Assembly (NCBI GenBank): GCA_035720945.1
Contig: DASTNK010000060.1
Coordinates: 1-8,238, forward strand
Length of the DNA stretch: 8,238 nucleotides
Source: SCQX01 sp035720945
Lineage (GTDB): Bacteria > Pseudomonadota > Gammaproteobacteria > Burkholderiales > Burkholderiaceae_B
Direction of reading: 5' to 3'
Part shown: piece after piece, positions 1 through 6,453 of the stretch
Numbering within the stretch: position 1 is the stretch's first letter
Layout of the letters: the number at the start of each line of letters is the position of its first letter
Program-made: the position numbers and the translations under genes
Notes under the pieces: generated by a model
What the model saw: the letters and a program-made list of their open reading frames with translations, nothing else
Told to the model about the DNA's origin: nothing
Database searches by the model: none

Positions 1-1359
1 GGCAAGCCGCAGGCCGGATGATGGATCGTGTCGCGTCGCGTAAAGCGTGCCGAGCACCGCCACACCCAGGGCGGCGCCGGCGATCCGCGCCACGTTGATC
101 AGGGCGGACGCGGTGCCGGAACGCGCGGCCGGTGCGGAACCTACGGCCAGGCCCATCAGTGGGCCGGTTGCGAAACCCATGCCCACGCCTGTCAGGGTCA
201 GGCCGGCCTCGGATAACGCAATGGCTGGGTGTCCGGCGCCCCAGCCGATGGTCAGCAAGCCAATGCCGATGATCAAAACGCCCCCGCATGCGGGCTGATG
301 CGCGCCGAAGGTCTGTGACAACCGCCCCGTCAGTGGTGAAATCACCAGAAACACCAGCGCCATGGGCATCAGGGCCAGCCCGGCCTGGGTGGCCGTCATC
401 GCGCCCATTTCCAGCCATACCAGCGGTTGCAGGAACAGGACGCCGTACATACCGGACGTCATGCCGACTGTGGCAATGATGGCGCCCCGCATGTCCGGAA
501 TGCGGAACAATTCCAGCGGAACCATGGCGGCAGCGCCTTTGCGGGCCTCCGCGCGGCTGAACAACGCCAGAGCCGCCGCACCGATGATCAACGCCGCCAG
601 CGACAACACACCGTGCCCGCGGGCCTCGATGGCGGCCAGCGTCAGTCCGCCGAGCGTCAGGGCGCCCAGCACCTGTCCGGTCAGATCAGCGTGGCGGTCG
701 GCGGGATCCGCGGATTCGGTGATGGATCGCCAGGCCAGCGCCAGCGCCAGCCCGCATACGGGAATGGCCACGAAGAACAGGCTGCGCCATCCGAACCAGG
801 AAATCAGCAATCCGCCCAGCGTGGGGGCGATGGCGAATGCCAGGCCGTTGCAGGCCGCCCAGATTCCCAGGGCCCGGCCGCGACGGACAGGGTCCGGCCA
901 CCCGACGCGCAGAATGGCGAGTGTCGCGGGCGTGAGCAGCGCGGCGCCCACGCCGGCGGCGACCCGCCCCGCGATCAGGACGCCGACGCTCGACGCCATG
1001 CCACACACGATCGACGCGCCGGCGAACAGTAGAACGCCAGTCAGGTAGGCGCGTTTGCGCCCCCACAGGTCGGCGATCAGCCCGCCGCTGAGCAACAGCG
1101 CGGCATACACCAGGTTGTAGCTGTCGACCACCCACTGCATGGACGTGATACCAGCCTGGAAATACGCCTTGATGGGTTGTACACCCAGGTTCACCACGGC
1201 GGTGTCGATCTAGGCGATGAGGACGGCCAGGCAAAGCGCGGTCAGCGCGGTCGACGTGCCGGCCGTCGCGCCACTCAACGCCTCCCGGCTCGACGAAGAG
1301 GTGCCCGGGTCATGGGGTTCAGTGTCGGGTAAAAGAGATGTGATGGAGGATTGTGTCAT
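1..1359 (-). pseudogene. DHA2-type MFS efflux transporter, disrupted by an in-frame amber codon; 3' end outside window
   Basis: Proton-coupled multidrug-type exporter of the inner membrane (DHA2, EmrB/QacA-like), by family knowledge. The frame starts at ATG 1359 (MTQSSITSLLP...) and stays open to base 1, 453 codons, except for TAG at 1210-1212 (codon 50). After the stop come typical family blocks: IDTAVVNLGV (end of TM1), MQWVVDSYNLVYA, GGLIADLWGRKR (MFS motif A, loop 2-3), GRVAAGVGAALLTPA, and a C-terminal half with GVGMGFATGPLMGLAVGS. No other stop or frameshift is seen, and base composition stays coding-like, so the loss is probably recent. The stop lies in TM1 (ALCLAVLIA*IDTAVVNL). A single C-to-T change from CAG would explain it, as Gln is plausible there. 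Reinitiation at ATG 1140 would give a protein without TM1. The start at 1359 has no clear ribosome binding site. It diverges from the ArsR regulator, its likely controller. Alternatives are a sequencing error or amber suppression. Confidence 0.8.
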
Positions 1360-1782
1360 GATGTGGATGCGGACAATGCGCTTGTGGCGATTCTTGGATG
1401 GTGGCCGCTTGTGGCGGGTGCATTGTGTTTATTGCCAGTATTGTTTTGTGGTGGCTGGCGGCATTCAGACGCCGAAACGTTTGCCGCGATGGGGGGGCTG
1501 CGGCGCTCCCAGTGCCTGGACACACACATGATAGGGGCGGGGTGGGTGGCGATGCTTCGCTGCGGAACGAAGCGTGACGCGGCATGCTTCGGGCTGGAAT
1601 GCTTCGTTCATCATCGAAGCATTTCCCGCCGTCGAGGTGTACCCTTGAATGGATCAAACAGAGTGCGTCGCGGTTCTCTTCTTTACCAAGAGACAGCGCG
1701 GGGCCTGCCTACCGCACATCATCGCGGGGAGTTCAGCGCCGCCAAGGTTGGTCGGAACGTGTCGACGCAAAAGGTATTCACC
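1360..1782. other. Divergent intergenic control region between MFS and ArsR genes
   Basis: This 423-base gap separates the starts of two divergent genes. Its main content is the half-site array at 1552-1623. A possible leftward -10 box, TATCAT, lies at 1533-1528. Its -35 position would touch the first half-site at 1552, but no good -35 match is present. A short perfect hairpin, TCTCTT/AAGAGA (1675-1680 and 1688-1693, 7-base loop), lies between the array and the regulator. The regulator's frame happens to be open back to 1351, but the encoded residues look like no protein and would run through the operator array, so I treat the stretch as non-coding. Confidence 0.6.
1552..1623. promoter_or_regulatory. 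Operator-like array: five ATGCTTCG half-sites at 15-16 base steps
   Basis: ATGCTTCG occurs on the + strand at 1552, 1584 and 1599. Its complement CGAAGCAT occurs at 1615, and a one-mismatch copy (CGAAGCGT) at 1568. The starts are 16, 16, 15 and 16 bases apart. Two pairs form dyads with 8-base spacers: 1552-1575 (7 of 8 paired) and 1598-1623 (9-base arms, perfect). The middle copy is an unpaired half-site. GCTTCG-N8-CGAAGC sites suit dimeric winged-helix regulators, and the array lies between an efflux gene and an ArsR gene, so binding by that regulator is the simplest inference. Binding itself is not shown by sequence. Confidence 0.65.
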
Positions 1783-2463
1783 GTGGAAACTTTCGCTGAT
1801 TTTTCTTCTGTCGCCTATCTGCTCGCCGACCCGTCCCGAGCCATCATGCTCGCGGCGTTGCTTGACGGGCGGGCCCTGCCGGCTGGCGAGCTGGCCCACG
1901 CCGCCGGCATCACCGCGCAGACAGCCAGTGCCCATTTATCCAAGCTTTTGGAAGGCGGTCTTCTGGCTTGCGAGAGCGAAGGCCGGCATCGTTATTACCG
2001 GTTGGCCGGGCCCGATGTGGCCCAGGCGCTCGAGCATCTTGCCGTTCTCAGTGGTTCCGTGCGCCGCAAGCCGCTCGGGACCGAAGGCACTACATTGCGC
2101 CAGGCGCGATGCTGCTACGATCATCTGGCGGGGCGGTTGGGGGTGGTCATCACGCAAAGTCTCGTCGGCCACGCATACATTGTCCCCATTGACGGCAAGC
2201 AGTACGAGATCACCTCCGACGGTATGGAATGGTTCGAAAGCCTGGGCATCAAAGGGTTGCAGCCGTCGCGGCGCGGGCTGGCGCGGCAGTGCCTGGACTG
2301 GACGGAACGGGCGCACCATGTGGCGGGCCCGCTTGGCTCGGGGCTTTTACGCGCGTTATGCGACCTGGGTTGGTTACGCCGGTCGCGGTCGTCCCGGCTG
2401 GTGCAGGTCACTCCCGAGGGGCATGCCGGCCTGAAGGCTCAGCTTGGCGTGGACGTTTCATAG
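1783..2463 (+). CDS. ArsR-family winged-helix transcriptional regulator, extended type
   Basis: DNA-binding repressor, probably of the divergent MFS gene. It is 226 residues from GTG 1783, chosen because AAAAGG at 1769-1774 sits 8 bases upstream and the protein then begins right before the fold (VETFADFSSVAYLLADPSR). The winged helix spans about residues 8-75: ADPSRAIMLAALL (helix 2), then AGELAHAAGITAQTASAHL with the recognition helix at about 45-56, then the wing ESEGRHRYYRL. The metal-binding ELCVC motif of classic ArsR/SmtB sensors is absent. The C-terminal 150 residues are those of the longer ArsR subfamily, with CCYDHLAGRLGV (110-121) and CLDWTERAHHVAGPLG (170-185). Its Cys, His and Asp residues could bind a ligand or metal, which is inference. 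GTG 1759 is an alternative start. Many relatives adjoin MFS exporters and control them and themselves. Confidence 0.88.
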   Translation: METFADFSSVAYLLADPSRAIMLAALLDGRALPAGELAHAAGITAQTASAHLSKLLEGGLLACESEGRHRYYRLAGPDVAQALEHLAVLSGSVRRKPLGTEGTTLRQARCCYDHLAGRLGVVITQSLVGHAYIVPIDGKQYEITSDGMEWFESLGIKGLQPSRRGLARQCLDWTERAHHVAGPLGSGLLRALCDLGWLRRSRSSRLVQVTPEGHAGLKAQLGVDVS

Positions 2464-2466
2464 AGC

Positions 2467-2515
2467 GCGGTTTGGCTAGTTCCCGTAGTCAATCCGCCTG
2501 CACGAGCCAAACCGC
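2467..2515. repeat. Perfect 11-base inverted repeat after the regulator gene
   Basis: GCGGTTTGGCT (2467-2477) is matched exactly by AGCCAAACCGC (2505-2515) across a 27-base spacer. It begins three bases after the regulator's stop. No T-run follows on either strand, so it is not a standard intrinsic terminator. It could still fold in the mRNA and act as a 3' barrier, or be a protein site ahead of the small gene at 2553. Confidence 0.55.
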
Positions 2516-2552
2516 ACACCAGCCACCATGATGGTTCTATTCAGGATTCACG

Positions 2553-2771
2553 ATGCTTACTGACGGGGCGCCCGACTGGGCTGATGCGCCGGAAGGCTGG
2601 GACTGGTTGGCCCAGGATGAAGATGGCCGCTGGTTCTGGTATGGCGTGCGGCCGCAGCCCAGCCTGGGTGGCGGTGTGTGGCGCGCGCCATCGAAGGCGC
2701 AGCGGTTGGCGCTGCACGGGACGCCAAATCCTGATTGGGTGGATTCTTTGCATCACCGACCAGCTTTTTGA
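2553..2771 (+). CDS. Small tryptophan-rich hypothetical protein (72 aa)
   Basis: I cannot assign a function. The start ATG 2553 has AGGA at 2543-2546 with 6 bases between, which supports translation. The product is acidic at its N-terminus and very aromatic, with seven Trp in 72 residues. It contains DWLAQDEDGRWFWYGVRP (about 18-35), which reads like the compact 'WLAQDxDGxWWxY' proteins often seen as short orphan genes near phage or island regions. That comparison is from memory and unverified. There is no signal peptide, membrane helix or Cys. It lies 89 bases after the regulator on the same strand, with the 11-base inverted repeat between. The next gene is convergent, so it is either a lone gene or the tail of the regulator transcript. 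Confidence 0.6.
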   Translation: MLTDGAPDWADAPEGWDWLAQDEDGRWFWYGVRPQPSLGGGVWRAPSKAQRLALHGTPNPDWVDSLHHRPAF

Positions 2772-2928
2772 ATGTCGAACCAACCCAGCCAAGGATTGGC
2801 GATGGCATTTCTGACTTGGGGTGGGGCCAACATGGCGTGCCGCAATCCAACCGTCCACCACGAGGAAGTATTCACGCCAGTCACTCCGCTCCAACGTATC
2901 CCTCGATGCATTCCAATCAGAAAATACG

Positions 2929-3426
2929 CTACCGCTTGGTGTGATGCTGAATGGTTTTCCCGTCGTAGACGTAGACATCGACCTCATCGGGTTTCTGGGC
3001 GTTGGGCGTTTCCATGGTCAACTTGCGGCCCGTGGCGAAAACCTTGATCTGCTTTGAACACGAGCCAAACGACGGCGAAACGGTGTAGCCTTTTTCGTCG
3101 ACCGTGATCCAGCGGTAAGTGAATGGGCACTGATAGCTACCCTTGTTCACCGACACCAGCGCCACCTGCGACGTTGGTGTGGCGAAAGCGTAGGTGATAT
3201 TGACGATGCCTTCGATCCTGGGTTGCACTGGTTTGTCGTCGAACTGCAGGAACGACTCATACACGTAACCGCTCTCTTTGACGCTCAGCGCGCCATAAGG
3301 GGTGTCAAGCGACAGACGCGAGGGCGGGACGGGCCAGATCATTTCCGCGCACTGGGCGGCGCTGGCGGCCACCAGAGAGCAGAGTGCCAGAGCGGTGCTG
3401 AGCAAGGTCGGGATAAGTGGGCGCAT
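2929..3426 (-). CDS. Secreted hypothetical protein (165 aa)
   Basis: Function not recognised. ATG 3426 is preceded by CAGG five bases upstream. Residues 1-27 form a Sec signal peptide: a short basic start (MRPL), a hydrophobic core (LLSTALALCSLVAA), then ASAAQCAE, with cleavage probably after Ala23 or Ala27. The mature part of about 140 residues is hydrophilic and strand-like, with no membrane helix. It has just two cysteines outside the signal region, in QCPFTYRW (Cys100) and GSCSKQ (Cys123), which could form one periplasmic disulfide. The tail EVDVYVYDGKTIQHHTKR is basic. It lies downstream of the TRAP operon on the same strand but 161 bases away, so co-transcription is uncertain. There is no lipobox. 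Confidence 0.75.
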   Translation of the reverse strand: MRPLIPTLLSTALALCSLVAASAAQCAEMIWPVPPSRLSLDTPYGALSVKESGYVYESFLQFDDKPVQPRIEGIVNITYAFATPTSQVALVSVNKGSYQCPFTYRWITVDEKGYTVSPSFGSCSKQIKVFATGRKLTMETPNAQKPDEVDVYVYDGKTIQHHTKR

Positions 3427-3587
3427 GTTGCCTGATTGGAACCTGGAAATGGCAAAAAGTTGCCGTGGCGTAACAGTGGCCTTGTCGGGAGACGAATCAG
3501 GACAATGTGCGAGTACGCCGGCACCGACGAATTATTGACCCGGCGCAAGGGAAAAGCAAACGGGCGAAAGTACTGGGGTGGCGTCGG

Positions 3588-3788
3588 TCAGAAGCCGGTG
3601 ATGGCCATGTAGATCAGCATGAGCAGCATGACGCAGAAATAGGCGATGACACCCGCCACCAGGCTCTTGCCGATGTTTCTCAGGCGCGCCTGAAGCGTGA
3701 GGGCTTTCGTGGCGAAGGGGCCGCGCGACAGCCACCACCAGACGAAGGCCATGGCAAGCAGGGTGAGGAGGATGGCGCCGCGTTTCAT
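3588..3788 (-). CDS. Small two-helix membrane protein at the end of the TRAP operon (66 aa)
   Basis: A small inner-membrane protein of unknown role. It begins MKRGAILLTLLAMAFVWWWL (helix 1, about 4-20), has a basic amphipathic linker (TKALTLQARLRNIGKS, about 27-42) and then a second helix, VAGVIAYFCVMLLMLIYMAI (about 44-63). Charge suggests both ends lie on the same side of the membrane, but the topology is a guess. It starts 39 bases after the DUF1850 gene on the same strand. Its position suggests it belongs to the transporter operon, perhaps as an accessory or stabilising subunit of the permease. ATG 3788 has no obvious ribosome binding site, so translational coupling is possible. No terminator is visible after its stop. 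Confidence 0.68.
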   Translation of the reverse strand: MKRGAILLTLLAMAFVWWWLSRGPFATKALTLQARLRNIGKSLVAGVIAYFCVMLLMLIYMAITGF

Positions 3789-3827
3789 GATGCGTGGGGT
3801 GGATGTTTGATCCGGGGTGTATAGACC

Positions 3828-4214
3828 CTACCGCGAGCAGGGTTCGATGATCAGAGAACCGCCGGCCGAGATCGGCACCAGATCGGCCATGGGGCGGCAG
3901 GCCCCGTTCACACAGAAACGATAGTCTTGCGTGAACCGGCTGCGGGCCAGGTTCAATCGAGGCAGCGGCGGGATGTTGGGATGATACGTCCAATAGGCAT
4001 GTTTCGGGTCAAAGGTCGAGTCGGGCGGCGGTTCCATGCCCGCCCCGTCGCCTTGCACATGCGCGGCCTTGAGCAACAGTGTATTGCCCTGTACGGCGTA
4101 ATCCTCACTCCAGTCGATCTTCTCGATGGAGTGGCGCCACACAAGCGTGAAGTGATCGGCCGGCACCTTGACGGACAAGGCGCCGGCCATGAGGCAGATG
4201 GCGGCCAGGCTCAT
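3828..4214 (-). CDS. DUF1850 domain protein, TRAP-operon accessory (128 aa)
   Basis: DUF1850 proteins are short exported or membrane-anchored proteins commonly encoded beside TAXI-type TRAP transporters. Their biochemical role is unknown. Visible family marks are FTLVWRHSIEKIDWSEDY (22-39), the GDGAGMEPPP block (55-64), IPPLPRLNLARSRF (81-94) and CVNGACRPM (101-109), whose two Cys plus Cys126 could form disulfides if the domain is periplasmic. ATG 4214 was chosen because the frame farther upstream overlaps the end of the permease gene and reads as arginine-rich non-protein. From this start the first 15 residues are hydrophobic (MSLAAICLMAGALSV), fitting a short membrane anchor or signal. It follows the permease by 40 bases. 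Known genomic association supports a job in transport, but this sequence does not say which. Confidence 0.85.
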   Translation of the reverse strand: MSLAAICLMAGALSVKVPADHFTLVWRHSIEKIDWSEDYAVQGNTLLLKAAHVQGDGAGMEPPPDSTFDPKHAYWTYHPNIPPLPRLNLARSRFTQDYRFCVNGACRPMADLVPISAGGSLIIEPCSR

Positions 4215-4254
4215 GGCCTGGCCGTCGGAAGGGCCGGGGACGTGCGTGTGCGCA

Positions 4255-6354
4255 TCAGGCGGGCTGGCGCTGCAAACGCTTGTGCTGGCGCGCGGCGGGC
4301 CAGTGCCACAGCAGTAGCAGAATGGCCAGACCGAATCCGACCTGATCGGTCCACACCGACGCCACCACCAGCGACAACGACGCCACGGCCGACAGCGCGC
4401 GTTGCGGCCACGACAGCGGCGCCAGCAGGAACCCGACGCTGGCACCGCCCCACAGGGTGATGGCGACCAGGGCCTTGAACACCATGTACGCGGTGTCGTA
4501 CCAGGCGCCGCCCTGCATCATCAGCGACGGGTCATAGACAGCCATGTACGGAATGACAAAACCGGCGATGGCGATCTGCGTGGCCCTGATGGCGATGCGC
4601 ATGAACGATGCCTTGGCAATGGACGACGCGGCGAGCGCGGCCAGCGCGACCGGCGGGGTGAGGTCGGCCATGATCCCGAAATAGAACACGAACATGTGTG
4701 ACACGATGAGCGGCACGCCCAGCTTGAGCAGGGCGGGCGCGGCGATCGAGCTGGTGATGATGTAGTTCGGGATCGTGGGGATGCCCATGCCCAGGATGAG
4801 GCAGACCACCATGGTCAGGAGCAGCGACAGAAACAGACTCTTCTGGCCGACTTCGAGGATGAAGCCGGCGAAGCTGGTGGCCGCGCCGGTGAGCGTCAGG
4901 ATACCGATGATGATGCCGACGATGGCGCACGCCAACCCCACGGGCAGCGCCTGCTTGGCGCCATTGATGAGCCCGTCTCGGATCAGCGTCAGGGTTTGTT
5001 TTCCGCCCTTGACGAATAGGCAACTTATCGCCAGCGCGGCGATGACGCCGATGATGACCCAGATCCCGTGCTTGAAGAAATCAGCCGCGGCGAGGCCTAT
5101 CACGATCCAGAAGAAGAACCGGAACGCCATGGGGCTGATGGAGGCGGTGATGTTCGCTCCGAGGATCAACGTGGCCGTGAGACCCAGACCGGTCAGCCCT
5201 GCGAACATCGGTGTGAAGCCGTCGAACAGCATGAACACCAGCACCCCCAGCGGCAGCAGTAGGTACCAGTATTCCTTCATGGACTTCCACGGATTCGGGC
5301 AGTCTTCCTTGGGCAGGCCCAACAGCCCGGCGCGTCCGGCTTCCAGGTGCACCATCCAGAACGCGGTCACGTAGTACAACACCGCCGGAATGACTGCGGC
5401 CTTGCAGATCTCCAGGTACGGAACGTTCAGCGTCTCGGCCATGATGAAGGCCACGGCGCCCATGACGGGGGGCATGATCTGCCCGCCCATGCTGGCGGTG
5501 GCCTCGACCGCGCCCGCGAACACCGAGCTGTAACCGAAGCGTTTCATCAGCGGAATGGTGAACTGGCCGACCGTGAGCACGTTGGCCACGCCCGACCCGC
5601 TGATGGTGCCCATGAAGCCGGACGAAATCACCGCCACTTTGGCCGGGCCACCGCGCGAATGTCCGACGAATCCCAGCGCCAGGTTGTTGAACAGCCGGAT
5701 CATGCCGGCCTGCTCGAGGAAGGATCCGAACAGGATGAACAGGAAGATGTAGGTGGCCGACACCAGGGTGGGCAGGCCATAGATGCCTTCCACCCCCAGG
5801 TACATCTGCGAGATGATCTGGTCAAAATAGTAGGGGCGGTGCGCCAACGCGCCGGGCAGGTATTCGCCGAACATGCCATACAGCAGGAAGGCGCCGCAGA
5901 TCAGCGGCAGCGCCAGACCCAGTATGCGGCGGCAGCTCTCGAACAACAGGAGCAGTACCACCGAGCCGACCACCAGGTCGACCACCGTGGGTGAGCCCGC
6001 GCGCAGGATGAGATCGGTTTCGAAGTACCAGTGATAGAAACCGAGGGCGAAGCCCGTCAGTGCGAGGCCCCAGTCGTACCAGGGGATTTTCTTGCCGACG
6101 GCCGCCTTGGTCATGGGGAAGATCATGAAAGCCAGCATCATCAGGAAACCGACGTGCAGGGAACGTATGACCTGGCTTGACAACGGACTGAACGCCGCGA
6201 CGATGAGTTGATAGAACGAGAACACCAGGGCGAAGGCGGCGAAGACGAGGGCCGCCTTGCCGGTCAGGGATCGTTGATGGCCGAGCTCGTCGACCTCGAC
6301 CTCGGGAACGGGGTTGCCGAGATTCGCGTCATGCATGGAAGCATGGGAAACCAT
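4255..6354 (-). CDS. TRAP transporter permease, fused small and large subunits (TAXI type, 699 aa)
   Basis: Inner-membrane component of a tripartite ATP-independent periplasmic transporter. It takes solute from the TAXI binding protein and imports it with an ion gradient. It fuses the DctQ-like four-helix part (about residues 33-165) to the DctM-like twelve-helix part (about 185-685), the usual 4TM/12TM arrangement of 600-850 residues. Typical DctM segments are GTISGSGVANVLTVGQF (249-265), GGQIMPPVMGAVAFIMAE (290-307), LGMGIPTIPNYI (521-532) and FGIMADLTPPVALAA (559-573). A cytosolic-looking N-terminus of about 30 residues and a basic C-terminal tail (ARQHKRLQRQPA) flank the core. ATG 6354 has GAAAGG with six bases between, so it is preferred over the internal Met7. 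The frame is intact. The substrate cannot be read from sequence. Relatives with TAXI partners include glutamate or dicarboxylate carriers and many of unknown specificity. Confidence 0.95.
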   Translation of the reverse strand: MVSHASMHDANLGNPVPEVEVDELGHQRSLTGKAALVFAAFALVFSFYQLIVAAFSPLSSQVIRSLHVGFLMMLAFMIFPMTKAAVGKKIPWYDWGLALTGFALGFYHWYFETDLILRAGSPTVVDLVVGSVVLLLLFESCRRILGLALPLICGAFLLYGMFGEYLPGALAHRPYYFDQIISQMYLGVEGIYGLPTLVSATYIFLFILFGSFLEQAGMIRLFNNLALGFVGHSRGGPAKVAVISSGFMGTISGSGVANVLTVGQFTIPLMKRFGYSSVFAGAVEATASMGGQIMPPVMGAVAFIMAETLNVPYLEICKAAVIPAVLYYVTAFWMVHLEAGRAGLLGLPKEDCPNPWKSMKEYWYLLLPLGVLVFMLFDGFTPMFAGLTGLGLTATLILGANITASISPMAFRFFFWIVIGLAAADFFKHGIWVIIGVIAALAISCLFVKGGKQTLTLIRDGLINGAKQALPVGLACAIVGIIIGILTLTGAATSFAGFILEVGQKSLFLSLLLTMVVCLILGMGIPTIPNYIITSSIAAPALLKLGVPLIVSHMFVFYFGIMADLTPPVALAALAASSIAKASFMRIAIRATQIAIAGFVIPYMAVYDPSLMMQGGAWYDTAYMVFKALVAITLWGGASVGFLLAPLSWPQRALSAVASLSLVVASVWTDQVGFGLAILLLLWHWPAARQHKRLQRQPA

Positions 6355-6405
6355 AGAGTGCCTTTCGATTTTGCGGGTGCCCCGTTGTGCGCGGCAACCG
6401 AAACA

Positions 6406-6432
6406 GGAGCCGCCGAGGTTGCCGGCGGCTCC
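6406..6432 (-). promoter_or_regulatory. Strong intercistronic hairpin between binding-protein and permease genes
   Basis: GGAGCCGCCG (6406-6415) and CGGCGGCTCC (6423-6432) pair perfectly over 10 bases with a 7-base loop. It lies in the 99-base gap after the binding-protein stop, and on the transcribed strand the stem is followed by TGTTTCGG, a weak U-stretch. Such stems often protect the 3' end of the upstream message or partly terminate, so that binding protein is made in excess over permease. That function is inferred. Confidence 0.65.
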
Positions 6433-6453
6433 GTGGTTCGCTGTGTGACTGGA

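Noticed and set aside
686..1234. Minus-strand frame of 182 codons over the MFS gene
   Set aside because: It is an arginine-rich alternative frame. The membrane-protein motifs are in the other minus frame.
1351..1782. Upstream in-frame extension of the ArsR regulator to ATG 1351
   Set aside because: The extra 144 residues look non-protein, run through the half-site array and overlap the MFS start. GTG 1783 has a ribosome binding site and matches the family's N-terminus.
2788..2800. Hairpin GCCAA-GGA-TTGGC between convergent genes as a terminator
   Set aside because: Only five base pairs and no T-run on either strand.
2541..2987. Minus-strand frame of 148 codons opposite the small Trp-rich gene
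   Set aside because: It overlaps the 3' end of the secreted protein gene in another frame and becomes arginine- and proline-rich over the plus-strand gene. It has no ribosome binding site and is most likely a shadow, apart from the short stretch listed as a weak finding.
3516..3545. CGCCGG/CCGGCG repeat after the TRAP operon as a terminator
   Set aside because: Short arms in GC-rich DNA, an 18-base loop and no T-run.
3532..3993. Minus-strand frame of 153 codons across the small membrane protein and DUF1850 end
   Set aside because: Low-complexity His/Pro/Arg composition. It is a shadow of two better supported genes.
3828..4445. Longer DUF1850 frame starting at 4445
   Set aside because: The first 77 residues are Arg/Trp/Cys-rich out-of-frame reading of the permease 3' end. 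ATG 4214 fits the family start.
4402..5994. Several plus-strand frames opposite the TRAP permease
   Set aside because: They are antisense shadows of a clear, intact membrane-protein gene, with biased composition and no start signals.
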